Counted from the stretch's first letter, positions 53,326 through 63,589 are shown. The stretch: DNA of 64,000 bases from CAYQLY01 sp964418605 (GCA_964418605.1 CAYQLY010000001.1:124001-188000), one strand, 5' to 3'. The notes: generated from the letters alone by a model not told the origin. Numbers and translations are program-made.

Positions 53326-54451
53326 AAAAATATTGGTCGTCTTTGGAACTAGACCTGAAGGTATAAAAATGATACCTTTAATTAAGGAATTATCTAAAAA
53401 TAAGAAAGTAAATCTTAAAGTATGTATTACTGGTCAACATCGGGAAATGCTTAATCAGGTTTTAACTCTTTTTGAAGTTAAACCTGATTATGATTTTAAT
53501 ATAATGAAAACCAATCAAACTTTATTTGAGTTGAGTTCATCTATATTGATTAATATAGAAAAAGTATTAAGTGAATTTAATCCTGATTTAGTTTTAGTTC
53601 AGGGTGATACTACAACTGCCTTTATTGTAAGCTTGGCTTCTTTTTATAAAAAAAATATGGTAGCTCATATAGAAGCTGGCTTGCGAACCGGAAATTTATA
53701 TGCTCCTTGGCCTGAAGAAGCAAATAGAAGGCTAATATCTATTTTAGCTTCTTATCATTTTGCTCCAACTAAAATATCAAGAGATAATCTTATAAAAGAA
53801 AGTATAAATAAGAATAAAATATATGTAACTGGAAATACAGGTATCGATACACTCTTTTTTATTCTCAAAAAATTTAAAATAAACAAAGCATTAAGGGAAA
53901 CAGCATTTTTACAGGTTCAATTAGCTGGATATCATTTTAATTCTGCTAAAAGAATTATTTTGGTGACTGGGCATAGAAGGGAAAATTTTGGGGATGGTTT
54001 TGCTAACATTTCTCAAGCTCTGAAATTGATTGCACAAAAAAACATAGATGTAGACATTGTTTATCCTGTTCATTTGAATCCTAATGTTAAAGATATAATG
54101 ATGCAAGAATTAGATGGGATAAATAATATATTTCTATTGAAACCATTAGACTATATTCCATTTATTTATCTAATGAATAAATCATATTTAATCCTGACAG
54201 ATAGTGGAGGTATTCAAGAGGAAGCCCCTAGTTTGGGCAAACCTGTTCTTGTTATGAGAGAAGTAACAGAGCGGCCTGAAGCAGTTAAAGCTGGAACTGT
54301 AAAAATTGTTGGGACATCTACTCAGAAAATAGTCAATTCAGTAAATAAATTACTTTCTAATAAAAAGCTGTATATTAAAATGGCAAAATCTCATAATCCC
54401 TATGGAGATGGTTCAGCTGCTAAAAAAATTGTAAAAATTATTTTAAGTTAA
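53312..54451 (+). CDS. wecB: UDP-N-acetylglucosamine 2-epimerase-like (WecB/WbpI)
   Basis: 379 residues with a GTG start overlapping the previous gene. VVFGTRPEGIKMIPLI, TGQHREML, VQGDTTTAF, HIEAGLRTGNLYAPWPEEAN and DSGGIQEEAPSLGKPVLVMR are diagnostic. It inverts C2 of a UDP-sugar. With WbpB/D/E-like genes in the locus it may be the WbpI step (GlcNAc3NAcA to ManNAc3NAcA). Plain ManNAc formation is the alternative. Confidence 0.92.
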   Translation: MKKNKKILVVFGTRPEGIKMIPLIKELSKNKKVNLKVCITGQHREMLNQVLTLFEVKPDYDFNIMKTNQTLFELSSSILINIEKVLSEFNPDLVLVQGDTTTAFIVSLASFYKKNMVAHIEAGLRTGNLYAPWPEEANRRLISILASYHFAPTKISRDNLIKESINKNKIYVTGNTGIDTLFFILKKFKINKALRETAFLQVQLAGYHFNSAKRIILVTGHRRENFGDGFANISQALKLIAQKNIDVDIVYPVHLNPNVKDIMMQELDGINNIFLLKPLDYIPFIYLMNKSYLILTDSGGIQEEAPSLGKPVLVMREVTERPEAVKAGTVKIVGTSTQKIVNSVNKLLSNKKLYIKMAKSHNPYGDGSAAKKIVKIILS

Positions 54452-54453
54452 GT

Positions 54454-55503
54454 ATGAAGAAGAAAATTTGGTTTGATTTAGTAACTGCTCCTGATATTCC
54501 TTTTTTTAGCTCAATTATTAATGAAATAAAAGAAAACTATACTTATTTTGAAGTAATTATTACTGCGCGAAAACATTTAGAAATACCTGAGCTTGTAAGT
54601 AAGTATCAATTACCTAATGTTTATTTTATAGATGTTTTTTATGGAAAAAAAAAATTAGGAAAAATTTTATCATTTTTTCTTAGAACTATTCTTCTTATTA
54701 AATTTGCGCTATTTAAAAAAATTGATCTTGGATTTAGCTTTGCAAGCAGATCTCATACGATGGCTTGTTTTATATTGGGGATTAAAAATGGAACAATGTA
54801 TGATTATGAGAAAGGAAAAATTAAAATGCTAAATAAATTGTCTAACTTTGTACTAGTTCCTCCTCAAATTTCAGACCATTTTCTTCAGTCTAAATCTTTA
54901 AAATTACACAAAAGAATAAATTATCCAGAATTAAAAGAATCCCTTTATGCATATGATTTTATACCTAATAAAGATGAAATAATAGATCAGGGTATTTCTT
55001 TAGATAAAATAATTATAGTTCTAAGAATGTCATCTGTTTACGCTCATTATCACGATCACTTCTCTCAAACATTAGACATGGATATAATACATTACTTAGC
55101 AAATCAAGAAAACATTGCTTTAGTTGTTTTGCCGAGATACAAACATCAATTTCAAAAAATAAAAGAATTAATAAATATGTATCCTAATATTTATCTGTTG
55201 ACTAAACATATTAGTGGCCAAAATTTAATTTGGCATTCAGATGGAATAATTAGTGGAGGAGGAAGTATGATCAGGGAGGCTGTTTGTTTGCAGGTTCCTT
55301 CTTATGATATTTTTACGGGTTCAATGGCTGTAGTTGAAGAGGAACTTATTAATTCTGGCAAAGTAATTAAGATTAATTCTAAAAATGATTTTAATAAAAT
55401 TTTACTAAAAAAAATACCTTTATCTAGTAAAAAACGATTAAATAGCAATATCTTGTGTAAATTTTTAGTGAATGAATTAGAAAAACAAATTAAATCCATA
55501 TAA
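54454..55503 (+). CDS. DUF354-type glycosyltransferase-like protein
   Basis: 349 residues. IWFDLVTAPDIPFFSSIINE at the start and SGGGSMIREAVCLQVPSYDI near the end identify the DUF354 family, GT-B-like proteins of archaeal and bacterial polysaccharide loci. It is placed two bases after wecB. It may transfer or process the epimerised sugar. Confidence 0.8.
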   Translation: MKKKIWFDLVTAPDIPFFSSIINEIKENYTYFEVIITARKHLEIPELVSKYQLPNVYFIDVFYGKKKLGKILSFFLRTILLIKFALFKKIDLGFSFASRSHTMACFILGIKNGTMYDYEKGKIKMLNKLSNFVLVPPQISDHFLQSKSLKLHKRINYPELKESLYAYDFIPNKDEIIDQGISLDKIIIVLRMSSVYAHYHDHFSQTLDMDIIHYLANQENIALVVLPRYKHQFQKIKELINMYPNIYLLTKHISGQNLIWHSDGIISGGGSMIREAVCLQVPSYDIFTGSMAVVEEELINSGKVIKINSKNDFNKILLKKIPLSSKKRLNSNILCKFLVNELEKQIKSI

Positions 55504-55509
55504 TATTTT

Positions 55510-56613
55510 ATGAAAGTTCCATTTTTAGATTTAAAATCTAACTATATTGCTATTAAAGATGAAATAGCCTCGGCCATTAATGAGGTTCTTGATAATACAG
55601 CCTATATTTTAGGAGAAAAAGTGGTCAACTTTGAGCAGGTCTTTGCTAAAGCACATGATGCTAAATATTGTTATGCTGTAAGCTCAGGTACGGATGCTAA
55701 TCATTTACCGTTATGGGCACTTGGTATTAAACCAGGAGATGAAGTTATTATTCCCGCCAACACATTTATAGCCACAGCATGGGGGGCTACATTATGTGGA
55801 GCTACGCCTGTTTTTGTAGATTGTGAATCGGATAGCTATAATATAGACCCTAAAAAGATTGAACAAGCTATTACGTCCAAAACAAAAGCAATTGTTGCTG
55901 TTCATTTATATGGACAATCGGCTGATATGGATCCATTACAGGAAATAGCCCATAAACATAAAATTTACTTATTAGAAGATGCTGCACAAGCTCATTTGGC
56001 TGAATATAAAGGTAAAAAAGTAGGCACATTGGGTTTGGCTGCTTCATTTAGTTTTTATCCGGGTAAAAATCTAGGAGCATATGGTGAAGGAGGTGCTTTA
56101 ACTACTAATGATGAGAAATTAGCAGCTCTATGTAAAATGATTCGTGAACATGGCCAATCTCAAAAATACCATCATGAAGTATATGGCCATAACTACCGTA
56201 TGGAAGGCATACAGGGTGCTGTTTTAGGCGTCAAAATGAAGTACTTAGAAAAATGGACAAATCAACGTAGAGCAATTGCAGATAAATATAATCATCTTTT
56301 GAAGGATGTTTCTCAGATTGTTTTGCCAATGGAAATGCCCTATGCTAAACATGTCTATCATCTTTACGTTATTCAAACAGCTCATCGTGATAAACTGCAA
56401 ACTTATTTGGCAGATGAAGGAATAAGTACCGGTATGCACTATCCTCTTCCATTGCATTTACAAAACTGTTTTAAGCATTTGGGTTATAAAAAGGGTGATT
56501 TCCCGATTACTGAGAGATTGGCAGATCAATGTTTGTCCTTACCTATGTTTCCAGAAATGACAGAAGATCAAATTACTTATGTAAGTGAGAAAATCAAATT
56601 ATTTTTCAAATAA
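55510..56613 (+). CDS. DegT/DnrJ/EryC1 sugar aminotransferase, FdtB/QdtB-like
   Basis: 367 residues. VPFLDLKSNYIAIKDEIAS, SSGTDANHLPLWALGIKPG, PANTFIATAWGA, PLP lysine in SFSFYPGKNLGAYGEGGA, and HYPLPLHLQ. It is closer in look to the 3-amino-dTDP-sugar transaminases than to WbpE at 35156. It provides an amino sugar for the acetyltransferase at 59211 or the WbpB-type pathway. Confidence 0.9.
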   Translation: MKVPFLDLKSNYIAIKDEIASAINEVLDNTAYILGEKVVNFEQVFAKAHDAKYCYAVSSGTDANHLPLWALGIKPGDEVIIPANTFIATAWGATLCGATPVFVDCESDSYNIDPKKIEQAITSKTKAIVAVHLYGQSADMDPLQEIAHKHKIYLLEDAAQAHLAEYKGKKVGTLGLAASFSFYPGKNLGAYGEGGALTTNDEKLAALCKMIREHGQSQKYHHEVYGHNYRMEGIQGAVLGVKMKYLEKWTNQRRAIADKYNHLLKDVSQIVLPMEMPYAKHVYHLYVIQTAHRDKLQTYLADEGISTGMHYPLPLHLQNCFKHLGYKKGDFPITERLADQCLSLPMFPEMTEDQITYVSEKIKLFFK

Positions 56614-56744
56614 TATATGATAAAAATGTGTTAAATATGATTTATTTTCATATTTATAAAATTATGTATATTTACCATCTAGAATCACTTAAAAAAACCT
56701 CTTTTGACATCTAAAAAAGTTAACTGAGGGCTGCTTAATTAAAG

Positions 56745-58178
56745 ATGTTAGATTTCTTCTTAAATTATCCACAGTATAAGTGGATTTTGTTTTTCCTAGA
56801 CATTATATTATTTAATGTCGTATTGCATCTAGCATTATATTTAGGGTTAATAGATTGGCTTGGCTATCATGTAGTTGCTATAACACCTGGGTTATTTGAA
56901 ACCGTCATCTACGTTTTATTTTCTATATTATATTTTCAATATTCTGAACTATATAAAATTCAAAATATTTATAAAAAAAGCAAACATATAGTCGTGTTGT
57001 TAAAATCACTTTTAATAATAACTTGTGGAATAATTATCTTCTCACTTTTAATGAGAAATTATTCGATTATGCCGATCTCATTTTTTGCTATTTTTTATTT
57101 TGTAGGATGTATCGTTTTCATTGTTTTTCGTGTTAGTGCTGTTTTTCTTATAGTGCGATTTAATAAAAAAATCTTATTTCTTAACAAGGTAGTTATTATA
57201 GGTGCTGGTAAAAAAGGAAGAGCACTATTAGATATGTTTACTAATAAAATTAAAGTAAAAAATGTAGTTGGTTTTTTGGATGATGGCATAAAAGATAAAG
57301 AAGTAGATGGCATACCTGTGATGGGTAAGATTGAAGATGCTCCACTTATTGCTAATAGTAATGAAATTGATTTTTTTATTTTAGCTATTGATAATATTGA
57401 GCGCGCCCGTTTTTTTCAAATATTGAAATTTTTTTTAAAGAATAATCTGAGCCTATCAGTAAGTTCAGAGTATTTGAAAGTGTTATATGACTTGGTGCCT
57501 ACTGATATATATGGTCAATTTGGTATGATTCATTTTAGAGCCAATAGTAATGAAAAACTTTTTCTATATATTAAACGTGCGATGGATATATTTGTCAGTT
57601 GCCTAGCTATTGTTCTATTATCTCCGGTTTTGATTGTATTGGCTATATTAGTTAAACTAACTTCTCCTGGAACTATTATTTATAAACATGTTCGTATAGG
57701 AAAGAATGGAAAACCTTTTTATTTTTATAAATTTAGATCTCTATTGGTCAATAGTGATAAAGATAAGCAAAGAGATAAATCAGTAGAGGATTTTATAAAA
57801 GGTGCTAATATGGAGGATAGTCAATCTACAAAAATTGTAAATAAAAAAAATTATACACCTATAGGTGCATTTATTCGAAAATATAGTTTGGATGAATTGC
57901 CACAAATATTTAATGTATTAAAAGGTGATATGAGTCTGGTTGGCCCTCGACCTTGTATCTTAAAAGAATGGAAAATGTACGAAGACTGGCAAAAATTGAG
58001 ATTAAAGGGTATACCAGGTTGCACAGGTATGTGGCAAGTGTATGGGCGTAGTAAGGTTGACTTTGAACAAAGTGTATTAATGGATGTATGCTACAATCAA
58101 AATTATACACCTTGGCTTGATTTAAAAATTTTAATTAAAACAATTCCAGTAATGCTATTTGGAAAAGGAGGAGCTTAA
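56745..58178 (+). CDS. Undecaprenyl-phosphate sugar phosphotransferase (WcaJ/WbaP-like)
   Basis: 477 residues. Four N-terminal membrane helices, a Rossmann-like middle (VVIIGAGKKGRALLDMF), one more helix, then the catalytic domain with KRAMDIFVSCLAIVLLSP, FYFYKFRSLLVNSDKD, YSLDELPQIFNVLKGDMSLV and VGPRP. It loads the first sugar-phosphate onto undecaprenyl phosphate at the inner membrane, starting repeat-unit synthesis. Confidence 0.93.
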   Translation: MLDFFLNYPQYKWILFFLDIILFNVVLHLALYLGLIDWLGYHVVAITPGLFETVIYVLFSILYFQYSELYKIQNIYKKSKHIVVLLKSLLIITCGIIIFSLLMRNYSIMPISFFAIFYFVGCIVFIVFRVSAVFLIVRFNKKILFLNKVVIIGAGKKGRALLDMFTNKIKVKNVVGFLDDGIKDKEVDGIPVMGKIEDAPLIANSNEIDFFILAIDNIERARFFQILKFFLKNNLSLSVSSEYLKVLYDLVPTDIYGQFGMIHFRANSNEKLFLYIKRAMDIFVSCLAIVLLSPVLIVLAILVKLTSPGTIIYKHVRIGKNGKPFYFYKFRSLLVNSDKDKQRDKSVEDFIKGANMEDSQSTKIVNKKNYTPIGAFIRKYSLDELPQIFNVLKGDMSLVGPRPCILKEWKMYEDWQKLRLKGIPGCTGMWQVYGRSKVDFEQSVLMDVCYNQNYTPWLDLKILIKTIPVMLFGKGGA

Positions 58179-58190
58179 ATTATATTTTAT

Positions 58191-59189
58191 ATGAATATAG
58201 GAGTAATTGGATTGGGCTATTGGGGTCCTAATATTGTTCGAAACTTTATCATGAATGAAAATATTGATAAGGTTATATGTTGTGATACGAGTGAAAATCA
58301 AATTAATAAAATAAAAAGGATATTTCATGGTATTCAGACAACTATGGATTACATGTCTATCATGAAAGATCCTGAAATAGATGCGGTAGCTATTGTTACT
58401 CCTGTTGATACACATTATAAATTAGCTAAAATAGCATTAGAACATAATAAGCATATCTTAGTAGAAAAACCATTTACAGCTACTGCAGCACAATCAGAAG
58501 AGTTGCTTAAAATAGCTAAAGAAAAAAAACGGATCGTAATGGTAGATCACACATTTTTGTATACTTCTTCGGTGAAAAAAATAAAATCACTTGTTGTTTC
58601 TGGTGAGATAGGGAGTATTTATTATTTTGATTCTGTGCGGATTAATTTAGGTTTATTTCAGCGTGATGTAAATGTAGTGTGGGATTTAGCCCCACATGAT
58701 TTTTCTATTATGAGTTATATTCTTGATAAAAAGCCTGTTTCTCTTCGTGCCATGGGAGCAGACCATGTCGGCAGTGGTTTAGAGGATATTGCTTATGTTC
58801 ATATTGACTTTGGTGATAATTTGATTGCGCATTTTCATTTAAACTGGTTGTCCCCTGTTAAAATTCGAAAGATTCTAATTGCTGGATCTAAGAAAATGAT
58901 TGTATATGATGATATGGAAAATTCAGAGAAAATAAAGGTATATAGCAAAGGTATAGATGTGAAAGATAAAGAAGATGAGTATAGAAAATTAATTAATTAT
59001 AGGATAGGTGATGTCTTTAGCCCTGTACTAGATAACGTGGAAGCATTAAAAGAGTTAATTGACGATTTTATATCTTCTATTAAAAATAATACTAAACCTA
59101 TTTCAAGTGGTGAAGAGGGATTGAAAGTCGTTAAAATATTGGAAGCTACTCAAAAATCGATTAAGACAGGCGAAACAATTTATTTATAA
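58191..59189 (+). CDS. Gfo/Idh/MocA oxidoreductase, WbpB-like
   Basis: 332 residues. GLGYWGPNIVRNF nucleotide loop at 7-19, VEKPFTATAAQSEELL with the catalytic EKP, DHTFLYT and WDLAPHDFSIM. WbpB-type enzymes oxidise C3 of UDP-GlcNAcA to the keto sugar that WbpE aminates. WbpE/WbpD-like enzymes are in the locus, so a WbpB role is likely. Strictly only the family is certain. Confidence 0.88.
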   Translation: MNIGVIGLGYWGPNIVRNFIMNENIDKVICCDTSENQINKIKRIFHGIQTTMDYMSIMKDPEIDAVAIVTPVDTHYKLAKIALEHNKHILVEKPFTATAAQSEELLKIAKEKKRIVMVDHTFLYTSSVKKIKSLVVSGEIGSIYYFDSVRINLGLFQRDVNVVWDLAPHDFSIMSYILDKKPVSLRAMGADHVGSGLEDIAYVHIDFGDNLIAHFHLNWLSPVKIRKILIAGSKKMIVYDDMENSEKIKVYSKGIDVKDKEDEYRKLINYRIGDVFSPVLDNVEALKELIDDFISSIKNNTKPISSGEEGLKVVKILEATQKSIKTGETIYL

Positions 59190-59210
59190 TATAAACTTTT
59201 AATAATTAAA

Positions 59211-59684
59211 ATGGAGTTGTATCAGAGTATTGCACCGGATGTTGTTTTAGGTAAAGAAGTAAAAATTTATCGATTTGTTAATTTGTATGGATGTACTATT
59301 GGCGATCATACAAAGATTGGTTGCTTTGTTGAAATTCAAAAAAATGCAACTGTTGGTAAAAATTGTAAAATTTCTTCTCATACGTTTATTTGTGAGGGTG
59401 TTCATATAGAGGATGGTGTGTTTGTTGGACATGGTGTGATGTTTGTTAATGATAAATATCCTCGAGCTACTACGGGTTCTGGTGAACTTCAAACTGAGCA
59501 GGACTGGGAGTTGATAAAAACATATGTTAAAAAGGGAGCATCTATTGGTTCAGGTGCGACTATTTTAGGGGGCGTAACAATAGGTGAGAATGCAATTATA
59601 GGCGCTGGTGCTGTTGTTACGAAGGATGTTGCCCCTCATACTATTGTTGTTGGCAATCCGGCAAAGTTTTTAAGAAAAATTTGA
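59211..59684 (+). CDS. Hexapeptide-repeat acetyltransferase, sugar type
   Basis: 157 residues of left-handed beta-helix repeats: GCTIGDHTKIGCFVEIQKNA to VTIGENAIIGAGAVVTKDVA. The FVGHGVMFVNDKYPRA loop is the FdtC/WlbB-like type. It acetylates an amino sugar nucleotide; the partner is probably the aminotransferase at 55510. It lies just after the WbpB-like gene. Confidence 0.87.
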   Translation: MELYQSIAPDVVLGKEVKIYRFVNLYGCTIGDHTKIGCFVEIQKNATVGKNCKISSHTFICEGVHIEDGVFVGHGVMFVNDKYPRATTGSGELQTEQDWELIKTYVKKGASIGSGATILGGVTIGENAIIGAGAVVTKDVAPHTIVVGNPAKFLRKI

Positions 59685-59687
59685 TAC

Positions 59688-60953
59688 GTGAGAAGAGTCA
59701 TCCATTCTAACATTACTCTTTTTTGCTTATTTTTAATAACGGCCACTCTGCCTTTGCATATGCACCTTAATAGCGTAGCTATTATAGTGCTCGTAATTAA
59801 TTGGATAGCGGAAGGTGATTTTAAATCAAAATGGAATAGAATTCGTTTTAATACTTGGATCTTAATCCCTGTCTTATTTTATTTGTTGCATATAATAGGT
59901 CTTCTATATACCTCAAATATGGAGGATGGAAACTTTGACCTGGAAAAAAAAATGGCAATTTTCATTCTTCCATTAATTATTGGGTCGTCTTCTATTTTAC
60001 TGACCAAAACGATCTTTAATGAATTAGTTCTAACTTTTATTGTAAGTTGTTTTTTTACATCTATTTTATGTGTAGGTAAAATAGTTTACAATTCGCTTTT
60101 TTATCACCATCTTAACTACTTGTTTAATTATGATTTGATTGAGCCGATTGCTTTTCATCCTGTTTATTTTTCTATATATATAGTATTATCTATTTGTTTT
60201 TTATTATCTTGGTTTTTCGATGGCTCCAAAGACAAAAAAAATAATCTAATTAAATTAGTGGTCGGAGTTTTAACTATTTATTTTATTTTCTTTTTGCTTT
60301 TGCTTGCATCTAGAACAGTAGTAAGTATTTTTTTCTTAATTCTTTTTGCTTATTTTATTTATTTAATTAAGAAAAAATATGTGTCTCTAAAAATAGGTTT
60401 TTCAATAATAATAGCTTTGATTGCCGTAGTTACTATTCTTGCTATCCGATCACCTGCTTTTCGGGATAGATTTAGTACTGTTTTGAATTCTGATATAAAA
60501 GGTTTTGGTTTTAATAAAGATACCCACGGGTATTTAAATGAAAATTCTAATGGTTTAACCCTGCGATTAATGAAGTGGAAATGCTCAGTTTCATTAATAA
60601 GAGACAACTTTTTTTTAGGTGTCGGAACCGGTGATACTGAGGATGCGCTTCAGCGATGTTATGTTGAAATTGGATTATGGGATGGTATTGCACGATTTAA
60701 TGCTCATAATCAGTTTCTTCAGACCTGGCTGGGTATAGGGGTTCCAGGTTTTTTATTGCTTTTACTGTACTTTTTTTATCCTCTTTATCTTGGAATAAAA
60801 CATGGTGATTTTGCATGTGTTGCTTTTGTGCTTATCTTTATAGCCTCTTGTCTAACCGAATCTATGCTTTGTTGTCAAAAAGGCATTATATTTTATTCTT
60901 TTTTTAGCACATTATTCATAATAAAATATTTTTATCAGAAGGATAATAAATAA
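59688..60953 (+). CDS. O-antigen ligase/polymerase-family membrane protein
   Basis: 421 residues with a GTG start three bases after the preceding stop. About 10 membrane helices with the long periplasmic loop carrying NAHNQFLQTWLGIGVPGF, the Wzy_C/WaaL motif. It is the last gene of the polysaccharide locus and is likely the ligase that transfers finished glycan to lipid A-core or to protein, since a separate polymerase is present at 50633. Confidence 0.82.
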   Translation: MRRVIHSNITLFCLFLITATLPLHMHLNSVAIIVLVINWIAEGDFKSKWNRIRFNTWILIPVLFYLLHIIGLLYTSNMEDGNFDLEKKMAIFILPLIIGSSSILLTKTIFNELVLTFIVSCFFTSILCVGKIVYNSLFYHHLNYLFNYDLIEPIAFHPVYFSIYIVLSICFLLSWFFDGSKDKKNNLIKLVVGVLTIYFIFFLLLLASRTVVSIFFLILFAYFIYLIKKKYVSLKIGFSIIIALIAVVTILAIRSPAFRDRFSTVLNSDIKGFGFNKDTHGYLNENSNGLTLRLMKWKCSVSLIRDNFFLGVGTGDTEDALQRCYVEIGLWDGIARFNAHNQFLQTWLGIGVPGFLLLLLYFFYPLYLGIKHGDFACVAFVLIFIASCLTESMLCCQKGIIFYSFFSTLFIIKYFYQKDNK

Positions 60954-60984
60954 AGCATAAATTGTAAATTATAATAAAATACCC

Positions 60985-60992
60985 TAAATTTG
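60985..60992 (+). promoter_or_regulatory. Promoter for rpsP
   Basis: TAAATTTG with attg at 60961-60964, 20 bases upstream: near-ideal Bacteroidota spacing. Transcription would start near 61000, giving a leader of about 50 bases before the ATG at 61049. Confidence 0.7.
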
Positions 60993-61048
60993 CCATTCAA
61001 TTTTAGTTTTTTAAGGGACGGGTTCCCGAAATTTAAACACAAAAGTTT

Positions 61049-61576
61049 ATGCCAGTAAAAATCAGATTGGCGCGTACAGGACGCCGAAATTTAGCAAAGT
61101 ATAATGTAGTTGTAGCAGATTCTCGTTCACCGCGAGATGGTCGTTTTATTGAGAAATTAGGAATTTATAATCCTAATAAACAACCTGGTCTTCTTGAAGT
61201 GAATGAAGCAAAAGCAGTTGAGTGGTTGCTTAAAGGCGCTCAACCTAGCGATACGATTCGTTCTCTTTTTTCTCATCAGGGTATCATGTTTAAAAAACAT
61301 TTGCAAGTGGGTGTAAATAAGGGGGCTATCACTCAAGAGCAAGCCAATACAACTTACGATAAGTGGAAAAAAGAAAAAGAAGCTAAGCTTGCTAAAAATT
61401 TACAACAGCTTTCTGCGTCTAAAGAGCAAAAGAAGAAAGCTAAAATGGATGCTGAAGTGAAAGCAAAACAAGCTAAAGAGGAGGCAATAAAGAAAAAAAA
61501 TACGCCTGTTGAAACAAAAGTAGAAACAACATCATCTACTGAGCAGCCATCTTCTGATCAGCCTACAGAAAATTAG
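61049..61576 (+). CDS. rpsP: Ribosomal protein bS16
   Basis: 175 residues. The conserved bS16 core is at 1-85 (MPVKIRLARTGRRNLAKYN, then RDGRFIEKLGIYNP). The remaining 90 residues form a Lys/Glu/Ala/Gln-rich extension seen in Bacteroidota bS16. It is a component of the small subunit and is followed by rimM, its usual neighbour. Confidence 0.97.
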   Translation: MPVKIRLARTGRRNLAKYNVVVADSRSPRDGRFIEKLGIYNPNKQPGLLEVNEAKAVEWLLKGAQPSDTIRSLFSHQGIMFKKHLQVGVNKGAITQEQANTTYDKWKKEKEAKLAKNLQQLSASKEQKKKAKMDAEVKAKQAKEEAIKKKNTPVETKVETTSSTEQPSSDQPTEN

Positions 61577-61588
61577 TAAATTGATCAT

Positions 61589-62098
61589 ATGTCTAACTCT
61601 CCAATTGGTGTAGGCTATATTATCAAGCCGCATGGGATAAAAGGAGAAGTTGTTGCCTCGTTAGATATAGGAGAAAAATATAACTCAATGGAATCAATCT
61701 TTGTTGAAGTAAATCAACGATTGATTCCATTTTTTATTCAATCTATAAAACCTCATGGTGATAGGTTTATTTTAAAGTTTGAAGATGTTAATCATATAGA
61801 AGAGATTGAAAAACTTTTATCCTGTTCTATATATGTGTCATCTGATTTTTTTTCGGAAGATGATCACTTTTTGTCGCATCAGATTGTTGGTTATAAAATA
61901 ATTGATAAAAAACTAGGAGAGTTGGGGATTGTTTTAAGTATTTATGAAAAACCCTACCAAAGTTTACTTGCGTTTGAGTCTAAAGGAAAAGAGGTATTGG
62001 TCCCGATTCATGAAGATATTATTTTAAATATTGATAGTAAAAAGAGAGAGGTAGAAGTAATGCTTCCAGAAGGTTTACTGGATATCTACATACAGTAA
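61589..62098 (+). CDS. rimM: 16S rRNA processing protein RimM
   Basis: 169 residues. Start GYIIKPHGIKGEVVASLDI and the PRC-barrel C-terminal half with VLVPIHEDIILNIDSKKREV and LPEGLLDIY. It assists maturation of the 30S head. It lies 12 bases after rpsP. The end overlaps the convergent aminotransferase gene by 13 bases. Confidence 0.95.
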   Translation: MSNSPIGVGYIIKPHGIKGEVVASLDIGEKYNSMESIFVEVNQRLIPFFIQSIKPHGDRFILKFEDVNHIEEIEKLLSCSIYVSSDFFSEDDHFLSHQIVGYKIIDKKLGELGIVLSIYEKPYQSLLAFESKGKEVLVPIHEDIILNIDSKKREVEVMLPEGLLDIYIQ

Positions 62099-63141
62099 GA
62101 AGTTAAAAAATTTTCTAACACATTAAACTCGCTCTCTTCAATGGCTGGGAAGTTAGCAATACGAAAAGTATTTGGCTTCCAATTTCCATATCCATTGCCA
62201 AGTATAATTCCATTTTTATGCGCGTGATCTTTAATAGAATGAATTGTTTTCTCATCACTTTTAATGGTCCAAACAGTAGAAGATAGAGTTTCTTTATTGG
62301 CTATAAGAGGTTGAATTTTTTTTAAGCTGGATAAGTAGGTCTGCCATTTTTTAAATCGAGCTTTTAGTAGTTTGTCTATATCCGAAATAGGGGCAACGTT
62401 TTCCATGGCGCGCATGAGTAGATAAATTCCCAGTACGTTAGGGGTGTAATGTGTTTGCCATTTTTGCATGTTTTCATCTATAAAAAGAATGCTATTATAA
62501 AAACGATGATCATTTATTTTTTTGGCACGTTCCATAGCTTGAGGTGAACAGATCATTAGGCCTAGTCCTGCAGGAAGTCCTAAACATTTTTGTACTGAAC
62601 CAAACCATATATCTCCTTTATCAATAGGTAGTTTAACACCACCAATAGAAGAAGTTATATCAATAGCTAATAGAGAGGAGGGATACTTTTCTTTTAACTC
62701 TTTAATAATGGCATTGGATACCTGAGTTCCATTTGACGTTTCATTTTGAGTGATGCAAAGTATTTCTGTAGGTTTAATAGTACTATCAATAGGTAATTCT
62801 TTTTCTATATCAAATGGAATACTTATTGCATTAGCTTTTATACGATTTGTGTAATTAAACCACTTTTCTCCAAATGAACCATTAAAAAAATGTGTGCTAT
62901 TATCTTCTATGAAGGATTGAGTAATTATTTCCCAGCATTCAGTTGCGGAGGAGGTAAAATAAATGGTGTAGTCTGACGGTATATCTAATTTTTCTTTTAA
63001 AAATTTTACACAGCTTTCATATATAAACATAAATTTTTCACCTCGATGATTGATGCTTAAAATGTTTTCATCGTATGCATCAAGTAAGTATTGACGCACT
63101 TGGGGATAAACTTTTGATGGTCCTGGATAAAATGAAATCAT
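62086..63141 (-). CDS. Class V aminotransferase, SerC-like
   Basis: 351 residues, fold type I. FYPGPSKVYPQVRQYLL opening, SINHRGEKFM, TSSATECWE, DITSSIGG and PLP lysine GSVQKCLGLPAGL. Short Bacteroidota homologues are annotated as phosphoserine aminotransferase-like or alanine-glyoxylate type; substrate unclear. It is coupled to aroQ by an ATGA overlap at its start (63138-63141). Confidence 0.85.
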   Translation of the reverse strand: MISFYPGPSKVYPQVRQYLLDAYDENILSINHRGEKFMFIYESCVKFLKEKLDIPSDYTIYFTSSATECWEIITQSFIEDNSTHFFNGSFGEKWFNYTNRIKANAISIPFDIEKELPIDSTIKPTEILCITQNETSNGTQVSNAIIKELKEKYPSSLLAIDITSSIGGVKLPIDKGDIWFGSVQKCLGLPAGLGLMICSPQAMERAKKINDHRFYNSILFIDENMQKWQTHYTPNVLGIYLLMRAMENVAPISDIDKLLKARFKKWQTYLSSLKKIQPLIANKETLSSTVWTIKSDEKTIHSIKDHAHKNGIILGNGYGNWKPNTFRIANFPAIEESEFNVLENFLTSYCM

Positions 63142-63566
63142 TTTTTTTGCGATTCAATAAAATAGGTAACTGCTAATGTATAACTTTCCAAGCCAAATCC
63201 TGTAATAATGCCAAGGCAATGTTTGCTTAAAAGACTTCGCTGTCGAAATTCCTCTCGGTTAAATATATTTGAAATATGTACTTCAATAACGGGTGATGTA
63301 ATTGCGCTAATGGCGTCTGCAATAGCTACAGAAGTGTGTGTATATCCTCCTGCATTTAAGATGATTCCATCGTATGAAAATCCTACCTCATGCAATTTAT
63401 TGATTAACTCTCCTTCGATATTAGATTGGTAACATTCTAATTGATGCTCTTTAAATTGGTCTTGTAGTCGAGCAAAGTAATTCGTAAATGATTCTAGGCC
63501 ATAGATTTCTTTTTCTCGAATGCCTAATAAGTTTAAGTTGGGGCCATTAATAAGGATCAGTTTCAT
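63138..63566 (-). CDS. aroQ: 3-dehydroquinate dehydratase, type II
   Basis: 142 residues, normal type II size. ILINGPNLNLLGIREKEIYG with the catalytic loop Arg/Tyr region, YDGIILNAGGYTHTSVAIAD, and VIEVHISNIFNREEFRQRS with His. It forms 3-dehydroshikimate in aromatic amino-acid synthesis. It is divergent from xerD. Confidence 0.96.
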   Translation of the reverse strand: MKLILINGPNLNLLGIREKEIYGLESFTNYFARLQDQFKEHQLECYQSNIEGELINKLHEVGFSYDGIILNAGGYTHTSVAIADAISAITSPVIEVHISNIFNREEFRQRSLLSKHCLGIITGFGLESYTLAVTYFIESQKK

Positions 63567-63589
63567 TTTGCTTATTTTTGATTGTGGAA